A stretch of 64,000 bases of DNA from Companilactobacillus baiquanensis (GCF_003946605.1 NZ_RHOQ01000001.1:1-64000), one strand, 5' to 3'. Counted from the first letter of the stretch, positions 26,020 to 35,499 are shown. Notes: generated by a model not told the origin, from the letters alone. Program-made: numbers and translations.

Positions 26020-28404
26020 TTGAAATTAACAAAGGTAAAAATATATGGATTCGGTAAATGGATCGACCAAGAATTTGATATTGCTACCGATTATCAAATT
26101 ATTTTTGGTCCAAATGAAGCTGGAAAAACAACACTTTTGACTTTCATAAAAAGCATCCTTTTTGGCTTTGCTACTAATCGTGGTGAAAATAAGTATCAAC
26201 AATATAAACCAAAGCATGCAAGTAGATATGGTGGAGAATTGGAATTTTTTGACGGCAATTCTACTTGGACTGTGATTAGAGTTGATGGTAAATCGGGTGG
26301 TGATTTAACCTTATTTAGGGATGATCAGCAAGTCCCAGAATCTTTAATAACACAAATTACCGGTGGATTTAGTAAAGAAGAGTACGAGAATACACATGTT
26401 TTAAATGATGAAAGTATTTTCTCGATTTATAAAATGACTGAAGATCAGTTGGAAACTGAAATAATGTCAGTTGGAGCGGTTGGAAGTAAGGATTGGCTGG
26501 CAGTAGCTGATAATTTAGAAAATGATAGCGAACAAGTATATAAAAGCCGTGGGAAAAAACAGCCTTTAGTGCAAGCTTTAGTTCAAAATCAAAAACTTCT
26601 ACAAAAAAAGGCCAGTTTTGAAAATCAACAAGCAGCATATAATGCTGTTAATGAACAACTGGACTCGACTAATGAGACTTCAAAAGAAAATCAATTGGTG
26701 CATCAAAAAGCTGTAAAAGAACAAACTGATTTGTTAAATCTATCTAAAAAATGGTCTAGATTTCAAGAATATCAACACCTTTCAATAAGTGACACGAATC
26801 TATCGAATCCAATTTCAACACAGGATTGGGAGCAGGCACTTAGACTTGATCAGGAATTAAAGACTATAAATAATAGCCAGCAGACAAGTGATCTAACCGC
26901 TAATGAGCAGACATATTTACAATTTTATTCAGCAAATAAATTTGAGTTAGATAATATTAAAAATCATAAGAGTGATATACAACAAATTAAATTTCAAATA
27001 GATAATTTAAATCGATCGTTGAATAACAACGATAATCAAATTGACCAATTGTTTGCTAAAAGTCCGCAGTTAGATGAGAATATGCAAATATTAACGACTG
27101 ATGAATTAGATAGTTTAAAATCAACTAAGAAAGCTTTAAATACACCGTTGTTAGCGATTTCTGCCGCAGCATTATTATTGACCTTTTTTATGTCGGGTAT
27201 ACTTCGTGTTGCAGCGGGGATAATTTTTTTGATCAGTATAATTTCAGCCATTTATCAACAAAAATCTCTTACAACACCAATTGATTCACAGAATTTTTTA
27301 AATAAAAAAGGTTATTCAAACATTTCAATTGAAACTGTTAAAAATTTGCAACCCAGTTTGATCCAATTACAACAATTGCATAGAGAACAAAATTCATTAG
27401 AGAAAAATCTTCAGCAACAAGAATTTCAATTGGACACTTGGGAAAATAAACTGCAAAAACTTAATCTGATCGATAATTCGCAAGATCCAATAGTTAATAT
27501 TGATAATTACTTTAATGAATTGAGTCGTATTCAAGCTAAATTCAATGTTATAAATTCAAACAGTTCAAAAGATGAGCAAATTCAAACTTTGCAACAAACT
27601 TTAAGCCGTATTTTTAATAAGTATCAAGTTGCCAATATGGATACATTAACCAAATTACATTCTGATCAGCAAAATAAACGTAATTTAGTTAATCAGTTAA
27701 GAGCTGATAAAGAATATTTAGGCAGTGATTTTAATAAACTGATGGAATTTAAAAATTTTGAGGAACTTTCTAATAGGATTGCTTTACTTGATAAAAAGGT
27801 GAAAGATTTAGCACAGACAAATGATCAGTTAAATCGTCAATTAGGTACGTTAAAAGCTAAAAAAGATCAAATTTTTGACGATAAAGAATATCGACAAGTT
27901 GTTGATGAACTAACTCAAAATGAAGCTGATCTAGTTGAATGGTATGATGAATGGCTGGCAGATAAATTGGCTAGTAATTGGATTCATGAAATGTTAAATC
28001 TCGCTAGTGAAAATCGTTATCCTAAAATGTTAGAAACTGCCAAGAGATATTTTAAATTGCTGACAACTGAAAATTATATAAATATCGAATTACAAGATAA
28101 TAAATTACTGTTAACTAATCGAAATAAGACTAAGTTTGATGTTCACGAGTTATCTAAAGCTACCACGGTTCAGTTATATCTTTCACTAAGACTAGCTTTC
28201 ATCAAAGAAATATCCGATATAGTGAATTTACCGATCTTGATCGATGATGCTTTTGTTGACTTTGATAGTAAGAGAACGGAAAATATAATAGAATTAGTAA
28301 AAGATATTTCAAAAACGAATCAAATAATTTATGTTACAGCTAAAAAAACAATTGAAATGGATAATAAACATATTTTGGATTTAAAGGAGGAAGATCATGC
28401 CTAA
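26020..28404 (+). CDS. yhaN: SMC/Rad50-like ATPase, YhaN-type
   Basis: A 794-residue ATPase. The N-terminal Walker A is GPNEAGKTTLL (about 31-41). Long coiled-coil segments run from about 180 to 640, interrupted near 375-405 by a strongly hydrophobic stretch (LLAISAAALLLTFFMSG) that looks like two membrane helices. The C-terminal ATP-binding half has LILIDDAFVDFDSKRTE as Walker B/D-loop. Starts with TTG at 26020 behind GGAGAATAAG, 2 bases after yhaO. The membrane-like insert is a known oddity of this YhaN group and suggests membrane association. Works with YhaO (inference from operon and homology). Confidence 0.9.
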   Translation: MKLTKVKIYGFGKWIDQEFDIATDYQIIFGPNEAGKTTLLTFIKSILFGFATNRGENKYQQYKPKHASRYGGELEFFDGNSTWTVIRVDGKSGGDLTLFRDDQQVPESLITQITGGFSKEEYENTHVLNDESIFSIYKMTEDQLETEIMSVGAVGSKDWLAVADNLENDSEQVYKSRGKKQPLVQALVQNQKLLQKKASFENQQAAYNAVNEQLDSTNETSKENQLVHQKAVKEQTDLLNLSKKWSRFQEYQHLSISDTNLSNPISTQDWEQALRLDQELKTINNSQQTSDLTANEQTYLQFYSANKFELDNIKNHKSDIQQIKFQIDNLNRSLNNNDNQIDQLFAKSPQLDENMQILTTDELDSLKSTKKALNTPLLAISAAALLLTFFMSGILRVAAGIIFLISIISAIYQQKSLTTPIDSQNFLNKKGYSNISIETVKNLQPSLIQLQQLHREQNSLEKNLQQQEFQLDTWENKLQKLNLIDNSQDPIVNIDNYFNELSRIQAKFNVINSNSSKDEQIQTLQQTLSRIFNKYQVANMDTLTKLHSDQQNKRNLVNQLRADKEYLGSDFNKLMEFKNFEELSNRIALLDKKVKDLAQTNDQLNRQLGTLKAKKDQIFDDKEYRQVVDELTQNEADLVEWYDEWLADKLASNWIHEMLNLASENRYPKMLETAKRYFKLLTTENYINIELQDNKLLLTNRNKTKFDVHELSKATTVQLYLSLRLAFIKEISDIVNLPILIDDAFVDFDSKRTENIIELVKDISKTNQIIYVTAKKTIEMDNKHILDLKEEDHA

Positions 28405-29329
28405 GATCATTGATTATAAAAACGGCGAACAGATGAGTTTAGAAGCAATTATAAAGAAATCTGATTATCGTTTAGCAAAAAACGGGAAAAACTTTTTATC
28501 ATTAGTATTTGAAGATAAATCAGGTCAAATACCAGGTAAATTTTGGGATGCCAGTGAAGATGATGCCAAGAGGTTTCGAGTAGGTACAGTCGTCCAATTA
28601 GACGGAAAAAGAGATGTTTATCAAGGTAAACCTCAAGTTATTATCAATCACTTAGGACCTTTGGACCCTAATACGGTTGATATGTCACAGTTCATTCAGA
28701 CTGCACCAATAAAACGGGCAGATATGGAAAATGAATTTGAAGATATTTTTCTTGAAATCACCAATGGAGCTTGGAACAGAGTAGTCAGATATTTATTTAA
28801 AAAATATCATAACCAATTTTTTACTAGTGCAGCAGCTAAAGTTAATCATCATGATTTTCAAGGCGGGTTAGCATTCCATACACTTAGCATGGTTCATTTG
28901 GCTGAAAAAATTGCGGATCAGTATCCTCAAATAGATAAAGCCTTATTGATTGCTGGCACTTGTTTGCATGATTTAGGTAAAACGATTGAATTATCAGGCA
29001 CCTTAGATGTTGAGTATACTTTTGAAGGAAATATGTTAGGCCACATTACTATTATTGATGAAGAAATCGTCAAAGCCGCCCAAGAGTTGAAAATAGACTT
29101 GGATTCACAAGATATGGTTATGCTTCGCCATATGGTCTTGTCACACCACGGACTGTTAGAATACGGATCACCAGAACGTCCAAAATTGCTGGAAGCCGAA
29201 GTTCTACATGATATTGATGTTTTAGATGCATCAATTAATATGATAAGTAAAGCACTCGATAAAACAGAAGAAGGTAAGTTCTCTGAAAGAATCTTTGGAA
29301 TGGATAATCGAGCATTTTATAAGCACTAG
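28397..29329 (+). CDS. yhaM: 3'-5' exoribonuclease YhaM
   Basis: A 310-residue exoribonuclease. An N-terminal OB-fold (about 10-90) binds nucleic acid and a C-terminal HD domain is seen as H-F-x-GGLAFHTLSMV, then CLHDLGKT near 195-202, and HHG near 260. AAAGGAGGAAGATC provides the ribosome site inside the end of yhaN, which it overlaps by 8 bases. Last gene of the yhaONM operon. It processes RNA, and also single-stranded DNA in Bacillus. Confidence 0.93.
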   Translation: MPKIIDYKNGEQMSLEAIIKKSDYRLAKNGKNFLSLVFEDKSGQIPGKFWDASEDDAKRFRVGTVVQLDGKRDVYQGKPQVIINHLGPLDPNTVDMSQFIQTAPIKRADMENEFEDIFLEITNGAWNRVVRYLFKKYHNQFFTSAAAKVNHHDFQGGLAFHTLSMVHLAEKIADQYPQIDKALLIAGTCLHDLGKTIELSGTLDVEYTFEGNMLGHITIIDEEIVKAAQELKIDLDSQDMVMLRHMVLSHHGLLEYGSPERPKLLEAEVLHDIDVLDASINMISKALDKTEEGKFSERIFGMDNRAFYKH

Positions 29330-29330
29330 C

Positions 29331-29372
29331 AAACAAGCGAAGTAATCCGATTTTGGACTACTTCGCTTGTTT
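29331..29372. terminator. Bidirectional terminator between yhaM and the HAD gene
   Basis: AAACAAGCGAAGTA pairs with TACTTCGCTTGTTT; the loop contains TCCGATTTTGGA, itself a short palindrome also present at 48586-48597. Confidence 0.8.
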
Positions 29373-30027
29373 ATTTCAATATTGGCAATATTTCATCTAA
29401 CTTGGTTACTTCATAAGTGGGTCGAGCACTTCCGTAAGGCTTTTCTTGAAAACGATTGACCCAAATTGACTTCCATTCCATCTGTTCGCAGGGGACAATA
29501 TCGTAATCATATCCTTGAGCAATATGGATATGATTTTTTTGTGTAAAGTTGTAGTGTTCTTGAACTGCTTTAAAGAAATGCAGATCTGGTTTATGAGCAT
29601 GCACATCTTCTGCTGTCCAAACATCAAAGGGTACCTTTAGAGCATCAGAATTGTTTTTCATTAAACTCCAGGCAGAATTGGACATTATGATCAATTTGTA
29701 GTCCATCTCTAAGAATTCTTTTAAGGTTGAAATAACTTCAGGAAACGGTTTTAAATTACGATGTGCTTCTAAAATATCAACATAGTATTCTTCAAATTTA
29801 TGATTCAAATTAAATTGATAGTCTAAATTGATCAAATTATTTCTAGTAAACAGATCATAATCCACATATGGATGAACGTTACTAGGATCTTCGCGGTATT
29901 CAATAAATTTTTTCAGAGCTTGTTTGCCATCGACACCAATTTCATTGCCAATTTGTTCAACTTTTTTGTAAAGAATATCTTCGTTTAATAAGGTTCCGTA
30001 ACAATCAAAAGTTAAATACTTATCCAT
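29371..30027 (-). CDS. HAD superfamily hydrolase, haloacid dehalogenase-like
   Basis: A 218-residue HAD hydrolase. Motif I is FDCYGTLL (Asp8 nucleophile; the +2 residue is Tyr rather than Asp, as in haloacid dehalogenases, not in phosphatases), motif II IMSNSAW near 115, the motif III lysine in HAHKPD near 145. A helical cap lies between motifs I and II. GTGAGGAAAAAG precedes the ATG. The natural substrate is unknown; the Tyr at the +2 position leaves room for dehalogenase-like or other non-phosphatase chemistry. Confidence 0.85.
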   Translation of the reverse strand: MDKYLTFDCYGTLLNEDILYKKVEQIGNEIGVDGKQALKKFIEYREDPSNVHPYVDYDLFTRNNLINLDYQFNLNHKFEEYYVDILEAHRNLKPFPEVISTLKEFLEMDYKLIIMSNSAWSLMKNNSDALKVPFDVWTAEDVHAHKPDLHFFKAVQEHYNFTQKNHIHIAQGYDYDIVPCEQMEWKSIWVNRFQEKPYGSARPTYEVTKLDEILPILK

Positions 30028-30105
30028 TTCTTTTTCCTCACAGTCAACTTATATATCGATACAAGCTGATTGTATCATTTTGTGAATAATTTAACTATCC
30101 AAGTA

Positions 30106-30139
30106 TTAAAAAAAGCAACCATCAAAAGATGATTGCTTA
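30106..30139 (-). terminator. Terminator of prsA
   Basis: On the minus strand AAGCAATCATC pairs with GATGGTTGCTT (one G-U), followed by seven Ts. Confidence 0.8.
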
Positions 30140-30146
30140 ATCGTAA

Positions 30147-31064
30147 TTATTTACTTGATGAAGAACTTGATGATGATGATGAGCCTGAAACATATCCTGA
30201 AAGAATATCTTTAAGATCATTATCCTTGATTGAAACATCAGCCTTCTTCAAGACTTTAGAAATAACTTTTTGCATAACGGTTGAATCTTGCATCCATTCT
30301 GCATAGATCTTAGATTTCAATAGAGCCTTGTGGTCAGCAAGTTTACCCTTAGCAGGTTTCTTAACTAACTTGATTACTGAGTAACCATAACTTGTCTTAA
30401 CTGGTTCTGATGTAACATCGCCAACTTTATCAAGTTTGTATGCGGCTGTCTTGAAGTCTGAATCAATTGTTGTACTGTCTTTATCAAATGCTGCCATCTT
30501 ACCACCATTATTCTTTGTGGCAGAATCAGTTGAGTATTCTTTAGCTAAATCAGCGAACTTCTCACCGTTATTAAGTTTATCAATAACTTCTTGAGCAGTA
30601 GCCTTCTTCTTAACTAAGACTTGAGCAACAGTGATTTTTGGTTGATATGATTTCCATTCACTCTTAAGTTTCTTATCAGAGATCTTCTTGTTATCCTTCA
30701 AAGCAACTTTTGTAAGAAGGTTAGTACGGATATTCTTCTTAAATTGTTTTGTTGTCATACCATTTTGTTGAAGAATTGAACTGAATGAAGAACCATATTG
30801 TGACTTGTATTTGTTATATTCTTTAGTAACTTGTTTGTCACTAACTTTTTTACCATATTGTTCTTCAAGAGCCTTAGAGATGATCATTGTTTGAAGTGTT
30901 TGCTTACCAGAAGAAGAACTCTTCATTTCATCGTAATATTCTTGTTGAGTAATTCTTCCACCCTTCATAGAAGCAACGGTCTTGTTACCAGAACAACCAG
31001 CAACAACGGTTATCATTAGAAGACCAGCAATTGCTAAGATCCACTTAGTAAATCGTTTATTCAT
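30147..31064 (-). CDS. prsA: Foldase PrsA, lipoprotein peptidyl-prolyl isomerase
   Basis: A 305-residue extracytoplasmic chaperone. A signal peptide ends in lipobox VAGC-S (Cys24), so it is membrane-anchored by lipid. Helical chaperone arms flank a parvulin-type isomerase domain (about 140-235, with KITVAQVLVKKKATAQEV, GEKFADLAKEYSTD and GYSVIKLV). The C-terminal 15 residues are a Ser run coded by repeated AGC/TCA-type triplets, probably a flexible tail. A weak AAGGA site precedes the start. It helps fold exported proteins, of which this window encodes several. Confidence 0.94.
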   Translation of the reverse strand: MNKRFTKWILAIAGLLMITVVAGCSGNKTVASMKGGRITQQEYYDEMKSSSSGKQTLQTMIISKALEEQYGKKVSDKQVTKEYNKYKSQYGSSFSSILQQNGMTTKQFKKNIRTNLLTKVALKDNKKISDKKLKSEWKSYQPKITVAQVLVKKKATAQEVIDKLNNGEKFADLAKEYSTDSATKNNGGKMAAFDKDSTTIDSDFKTAAYKLDKVGDVTSEPVKTSYGYSVIKLVKKPAKGKLADHKALLKSKIYAEWMQDSTVMQKVISKVLKKADVSIKDNDLKDILSGYVSGSSSSSSSSSSK

Positions 31065-31166
31065 CCTTTACACATCCTTATTTAATATGTCTACAATTGA
31101 AGAGAATACCATAAAAAGGCAACTTAAGCCTGACAATTCGGGAAAAATTCATAAAAACTTCATAAA

Positions 31167-31460
31167 TTATCCATTTATGCTCTTAAATTCATCAAGATTG
31201 TCTTGCATCTTAGAAATTGTCGATTGTATATTCTCAACATCAGGTTGTATATCGCTAGTATAATCCGAAAAGTCTTTTTGGAGGTCTTTAACGACTCCAG
31301 GAACAACTTTGACATTATTCGAAAGTTCTGTCAGCGATTCTTTAATTATTTTGATGTTCTTTAGGACTTTATTAGCGTCTTTAGTTAAAGAACCCTTTTG
31401 GTAATAATTTAATGCTACACCGGAAATGGTTCCAATAATAAAACCAGTAGCAAACTTCAT
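31167..31460 (-). CDS. YtxH-like small protein
   Basis: A 97-residue protein with one N-terminal hydrophobic helix (MKFATGFIIGTISGVALNYYQ) and a long coiled tail rich in heptad-like leucines, isoleucines and acidic residues, resembling YtxH-type or DUF948-like membrane-associated proteins. GGAGGGCTAATTT precedes the ATG. It follows hit after 3 bases and is in the same leftward transcript. This position between hit and prsA is common in lactobacilli. Function unknown. Confidence 0.65.
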   Translation of the reverse strand: MKFATGFIIGTISGVALNYYQKGSLTKDANKVLKNIKIIKESLTELSNNVKVVPGVVKDLQKDFSDYTSDIQPDVENIQSTISKMQDNLDEFKSING

Positions 31461-31463
31461 AAA

Positions 31464-31892
31464 TTAGCCCTCCAAGTTTTTCTTGATAGCATCGGCACGT
31501 TCTTGTAGTTGTTCATTTGATGCAAGTCCAGTGTTATCTGCCCATTTCATTGAAAAACCATCTTGATCAGAATATCTAGGTACTAAATGAATATGTGAGT
31601 GCATAACACTTTGGTAGGCGATCTCACCATTATTCAAACAGATATTCATACCAATGATATCTGGATTTGATTCTTTGATAGCACGAGCAATCATAGGAAC
31701 CTTCTTGAAAACACGTTGAGCAAGATCTTCATCATATTCAAAGATATTTTTAACGTGCTTCTTAGGTACTATTAATGTATGTCCAGGAGTTACTTGAGAA
31801 ATATCAAAGAAAGCTTTGATATCGTCGTCCTCATAAATAGTAGTATTTGGAATTTCGTTCTTGATTATTTTACAAAAGATACAATCGTCCAT
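31464..31892 (-). CDS. hit: HIT family protein
   Basis: A 142-residue histidine-triad hydrolase acting on nucleotide-phosphoramidate or dinucleoside-polyphosphate-like substrates. The triad HSHIHLVPR (His at about 99, 101 and 103) and the N-terminal zinc-like pair CIFCKI (Cys4 and Cys7) are clear. AAAGGAGAT precedes the ATG. First gene of a leftward operon with the YtxH-like gene; divergent from ecsAB, an arrangement well conserved in Firmicutes. Confidence 0.94.
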   Translation of the reverse strand: MDDCIFCKIIKNEIPNTTIYEDDDIKAFFDISQVTPGHTLIVPKKHVKNIFEYDEDLAQRVFKKVPMIARAIKESNPDIIGMNICLNNGEIAYQSVMHSHIHLVPRYSDQDGFSMKWADNTGLASNEQLQERADAIKKNLEG

Positions 31893-32030
31893 AAAAATCT
31901 CCTTTCAAAAACAGTATATTTATTATAATGCTATCATAATTGATTGCATCAGTTTACACAATTTCTATCTAAAAATGAATTTAGCTTTAATTGACCAATC
32001 AACAATAATGTAATTGATTAGCGCTTGGGT

Positions 32031-32089
32031 TATAATATTAATAAGTATAAGCACAGTTCAAAGTCATGTCGGCTTAGAATTGTGCTTTT
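32031..32089 (+). promoter_or_regulatory. ecsA promoter (-10) and hairpin in the leader
   Basis: TATAAT lies at 32031-32036; its -35 is weak. About six bases after the likely transcript start, AAGCACAGTTC (32049-32059) pairs with GAATTGTGCTT (32077-32087), 11 bp with one G-U, loop of 17, followed by a T-run of four. This terminator-like hairpin sits in the ecsA leader, 30 bases before the gene, and may attenuate transcription or protect the RNA end. Confidence 0.4.
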
Positions 32090-32118
32090 GTAATTAAAAC
32101 AGGTATAGGTGGTTATCT

Positions 32119-32850
32119 ATGACTCTAGAACTTAAAGAATTGACCGGAGGTTACGGTCAAGTATCAGTCTTAAAAAAAGAAACTTTTACGGTTGAGGATG
32201 GTCAAGTTGTTGGATTGATTGGACTCAATGGTGCCGGAAAGTCGACAACTATTAAACATATTATTGGATTGCTTACTCCTCGTGGCGGTCAGATCCTTAT
32301 TGACGGCTTGAGTTTGCAAGATAACGTTGAAGAATATCGCAAAAAAATTGCCTATGTTCCAGAAATGCCGATCCTTTATTCGGAATTAACTTTAAAGGAA
32401 CATATCGACTTAACTATTATGGCTTATGATCTGGATCATGATAAGACTTGGGCAAAGGCGCATGAACTTTTGAAAACATTCAGACTTGATAATAAATTGG
32501 ATTGGTTCCCACAAAACTTTTCAAAAGGTATGAAGCAAAAAGTCATGATCGTTTGTGCTTTTATGACTGATGCCAGATTGTTTATTATTGATGAACCGTT
32601 CACAGGACTAGATCCATTAGCAGTTAATGATTTATTGAATATTGTCGAAGAAAAGAAACAAAAAGGTTGTTCAGTATTGATGTCTACTCACGTTTTAGCA
32701 ACCGTTCAAGATCACGCGGACAAGTTTATTCTATTAAATCACGGACAAGTCAGAGCTGATGGTACTTTAGATGAACTAAAGGAGAAGTTTGACATGCAAA
32801 ATGGTAACTTGGATGATATTTATATCAAGATGTCAAACGAAGATCAGTAA
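32119..32850 (+). CDS. ecsA: ABC transporter ATP-binding protein EcsA
   Basis: A 243-residue ATPase of the Ecs transporter. Walker A GLNGAGKST (about 35-43), signature FSKGMKQKV (about 138-146), Walker B LFIIDEPFTGLDP (about 159-171) and the H-loop STHV are all intact. In Bacillus, Ecs affects secretion, competence and exported-protein processing. GTGGTTATCT precedes the ATG (weak). It overlaps ecsB by one base (TAATG). Confidence 0.93.
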   Translation: MTLELKELTGGYGQVSVLKKETFTVEDGQVVGLIGLNGAGKSTTIKHIIGLLTPRGGQILIDGLSLQDNVEEYRKKIAYVPEMPILYSELTLKEHIDLTIMAYDLDHDKTWAKAHELLKTFRLDNKLDWFPQNFSKGMKQKVMIVCAFMTDARLFIIDEPFTGLDPLAVNDLLNIVEEKKQKGCSVLMSTHVLATVQDHADKFILLNHGQVRADGTLDELKEKFDMQNGNLDDIYIKMSNEDQ

Positions 32851-34064
32851 TGACAAAGTTGTGGAAAGAAAGATTAAGAAGACATCAGCTTGATCAATTC
32901 AAATATTTACGTTTGATATTTAATGATAATTTTGTTTTAGCATTCATTGTTTTAATTGGTGCATTAGGATTTTGGTACTCTAATTTTCTCGACACTATTA
33001 ATCAAGTCAACGTTTTTGGAAAACCAGTAGTAATAATTCTTTTTTGGTTGATTGCTCAATCTGGTAGTGTTGCTACTTTATTGGAAGAACCCGACAGTAC
33101 CTTTTTATTAGTAAAAGAAAAAGATTTTTATGAATATTTTCAAGCGGCCAAAAATTACAGCAGTATGTTGCCAGTTGTAACGATTGCTTTAGTAGGATTT
33201 TTAATGTCGCCATTTGCCTTTAAAGCTGCAGGTTTGTCGGTATTATCGATCGTCATGCTGACCTTGGGTGTTGTAGTTTATAAATTCGGTATGCTGAATT
33301 TTGAAGTCTTTGGTATTTACGGTAAGGACAATTTTAAAGGTTTATCTGCCAAAAATTGGATAAATCTGATTTTAATTGCTTTATTAATTTTAGCGGTCTA
33401 TCTGAATAGTTTTATTTTATTGATAGGTGCCATAGTTTTACTTGGTATCGCGATCTCAAGAAGTAAACAGATCTGTGGATCTGGACAGCTTCAATGGCAA
33501 AATGCAATTGCTAAAGAGAATCAGAGAATGTTTAGGATTAAACGTTTTTATAATTTATTTACCGATGTTCCTGGTGTTAATAGTAAAATCAGACGTCGTA
33601 AGTGGTTAGATTTCCTATTTAAAGGGATCAAACAAGAACAGAGCAATACATATCTTTATCTATTTGCTCGTGGTTTTGTTAGAAATAACGAATATATCGG
33701 ATTATTCTTTAGGTTAACAGTGATTCAGGCAATCATGCTATGTTTGATCGATAATTTTTATATTTCGTTAATTGTCGAGATGCTATTCATTTACTTAGTA
33801 GGATTCCAATTAAAGCCCTACTTTAAAGAAACCATGCAAAATTTGATGCAGCGGATCTATCCTGTTAAACAGACTGATAAAATCAAAGATTTTACTAAGT
33901 TAAGTACATTTGTACTGTTTGTCCAATGGATCATCAGTGCCTTTGCAATTTTGTATAAGTTCAGTTTCAGTATGAATAGTTTGATAATTATCGCAGCAGG
34001 TCTTTTAGTATTAGTATTTGTGGGATATTTTTATATTCCCAGACAGCTTAAAAAAATATTTTAA
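32850..34064 (+). CDS. ecsB: ABC transporter permease EcsB
   Basis: A 404-residue membrane protein with about eight or nine hydrophobic segments, among them LAFIVLIGALGFWYSNFL near 31-48, LSVLSIVMLTLGVVVYKFG near 129-147, LILIALLILAVYLNSFILLI near 174-193 and a final pair near 350-400, separated by a large basic cytoplasmic part (about 200-290). The ATG overlaps the ecsA stop, so the two are translationally coupled and form the Ecs transporter. The transported substrate is not known. Confidence 0.9.
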   Translation: MTKLWKERLRRHQLDQFKYLRLIFNDNFVLAFIVLIGALGFWYSNFLDTINQVNVFGKPVVIILFWLIAQSGSVATLLEEPDSTFLLVKEKDFYEYFQAAKNYSSMLPVVTIALVGFLMSPFAFKAAGLSVLSIVMLTLGVVVYKFGMLNFEVFGIYGKDNFKGLSAKNWINLILIALLILAVYLNSFILLIGAIVLLGIAISRSKQICGSGQLQWQNAIAKENQRMFRIKRFYNLFTDVPGVNSKIRRRKWLDFLFKGIKQEQSNTYLYLFARGFVRNNEYIGLFFRLTVIQAIMLCLIDNFYISLIVEMLFIYLVGFQLKPYFKETMQNLMQRIYPVKQTDKIKDFTKLSTFVLFVQWIISAFAILYKFSFSMNSLIIIAAGLLVLVFVGYFYIPRQLKKIF

Positions 34065-34085
34065 TAGTGGAGTGTATTTAGATTT

Positions 34086-34727
34086 ATGAGATTAAGAAAC
34101 AAACCTTGGGCCAAAGATATGATCAATGACAATTTAGATTTGATTTCGGTTCAACCAGAGAATATGCAAGGTAAGTGGCAAGATAGATTTGAAAAGAAAC
34201 AGCCGCTTTATCTTGAGTTAGGTTCAGGTAAGGGAGCATTTATCACTGAACTGGCAAAAAGAAACCCTCAAAATAACTATATTGCCATGGAAGTTCAAGA
34301 GGGTGCTATTGCTTTGATTTTGAAGAAACAAGTTGAGAATAAATTGCCTAACTTACAATTATTATTAGCCAATGGATCAAACTTATCTGATTTATTTGCT
34401 GAAAATGAGATCAAAGGTCTCTACCTTAATTTTTCTGATCCTTGGCCAAAGACACGTCATGTAAAAAGAAGATTAACTTACAAATCATTTTTAGAACAAT
34501 ATAAGTACGTGCTTGAAGATGATGGAAATATCGAATTTAAGACGGATAATCAAGGATTATTCGAGTATTCTTTAGTAAGCATGAATAATTTTGGTATGAA
34601 GTTTGATGAATTGTCATTAGATCTGCATAATGATGAGGCTTTAAATGAGAACAATATTCAGACTGAATATGAAGAAAAGTTCTCAAAAAAAGGCTTCAGG
34701 ATAAATTACCTGAAAGCCTCGTTTTAA
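34086..34727 (+). CDS. trmB: tRNA (guanosine(46)-N7)-methyltransferase
   Basis: S-adenosylmethionine-dependent enzyme methylating G46 in the tRNA variable loop; 213 residues. The SAM motif [19 protein letters not shown] is near 43-61; the substrate loop [13 protein letters not shown] with the catalytic Asp is near 115-127; the C-terminal TEYEEKF is conserved. It follows ecsB after 21 bases and may share its transcript. Its last codons contain a terminator stem (34691-34719), so the coding end doubles as the transcription stop. Confidence 0.95.
   Translation: MRLRNKPWAKDMINDNLDLISVQPENMQGKWQDRFEKKQPLYLELGSGKGAFITELAKRNPQNNYIAMEVQEGAIALILKKQVENKLPNLQLLLANGSNLSDLFAENEIKGLYLNFSDPWPKTRHVKRRLTYKSFLEQYKYVLEDDGNIEFKTDNQGLFEYSLVSMNNFGMKFDELSLDLHNDEALNENNIQTEYEEKFSKKGFRINYLKASF
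34685..34725. terminator. Bidirectional terminator inside the end of trmB
   Basis: AGGCTTCAGG (34691-34700) pairs with CCTGAAAGCCT (34709-34719, one bulged base). T-run GTTTT follows on the plus strand; on the minus strand the A7 run at 34685-34690 becomes a T-run. It therefore ends both trmB and the convergent small gene while lying within the trmB coding sequence. Confidence 0.75.
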
Positions 34728-34732
34728 ATTAA

Positions 34733-35047
34733 TTATTGTACTTTTTTAATGTTTAGTAATTCGCCAGATACAGCGTCAGCGATAAAGTGGTATTGAGCAA
34801 CATCGAATTCGTCCATAGTTGTTACGCCACCAACGATTCCCCATGAGGATTGTCCGTTAACATCGACACGTTGGTAGAATGGCTCAACCCATGAACCAAT
34901 TACTTTGCTGTCTTCGCCAAGAACTGATTTAACTTTATCAATAATTTTCGCACTATCTAAATGATGTTTTACTAGAACAGTAGTAGCGGCACTAGCTACA
35001 AGCACAGCACCACAAGCAATTAAAGAACCGAAACCTTTTTTACTCAT
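34733..35047 (-). CDS. Small exported or membrane-anchored protein, PepSY-like
   Basis: A 104-residue protein: a hydrophobic N-terminus (SLIACGAVLVASAATTVLV, about 7-25) acts as a signal or anchor, then a short alpha/beta domain in which WGIVGGVTTMDEFDVAQYHF and ADAVSGELLNIKK resemble the PepSY-like pattern of variants found in lactobacilli. AAGGAGTGATTC gives the start at 35047; reading from 35119 has no ribosome site. Single gene, function unknown. Confidence 0.65.
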   Translation of the reverse strand: MSKKGFGSLIACGAVLVASAATTVLVKHHLDSAKIIDKVKSVLGEDSKVIGSWVEPFYQRVDVNGQSSWGIVGGVTTMDEFDVAQYHFIADAVSGELLNIKKVQ

Positions 35048-35172
35048 TTGAATCACTCCTTGATGTTTTATTAACCATATATTAACACTATTATATATTA
35101 TTCTACTAGCCAAGGACATTTAATTGACCGAATTAGAAATAAAAAGTATCTTAATTACGAGAGGTGAATGAT

Positions 35173-35499
35173 ATGAAAGAATTTGAGGACTATGGAGTTA
35201 AAGATTGGCATGAAGTAACAAAAGAAGGCAAGTTTATTTTATTCTTCCACGCTGACTGGTGCCCAGACTGTAAATTTATCGAGCCTAAACTACCAGAGCT
35301 AGAAAAAGAATATTCTGATTTCGATTGGATCAGTTTTAATCGTGATAATAATATGGATATTGCCAGAGAATTAGATATTATGGGAATTCCTAGCTTTGTT
35401 ATTATTGAAAATGGTCAAGAAATTGGTAGACTAGTAAATAAAGATCGTAAAACTAAAGAAGAAGTTGAGACCTTTATTAATTCAGTAGTAAATAAATAA
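35173..35499 (+). CDS. Thioredoxin family protein (WCPDC)
   Basis: A 108-residue thioredoxin-fold protein with redox motif WCPDC (about 27-31), FFHADW before it and the cis-Pro in GIPSFVII (about 75). CPDC differs from the classical CGPC, so this is a thioredoxin-like reductant, often annotated YtpP. The ATG at 35173 follows AGAGGTG; a GTG at 35164 is an alternative. It is followed after 18 bases by the ytpR-like gene and then murC; the order ytpP-ytpR-murC is conserved in Firmicutes. Confidence 0.9.
   Translation: MKEFEDYGVKDWHEVTKEGKFILFFHADWCPDCKFIEPKLPELEKEYSDFDWISFNRDNNMDIARELDIMGIPSFVIIENGQEIGRLVNKDRKTKEEVETFINSVVNK

Noticed and set aside
26020..28404. Considered as a membrane-transport ATPase because of its hydrophobic insert
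   Set aside because: Walker motifs, coiled coils and its place between yhaO and yhaM identify it as the YhaN-type SMC-like ATPase.
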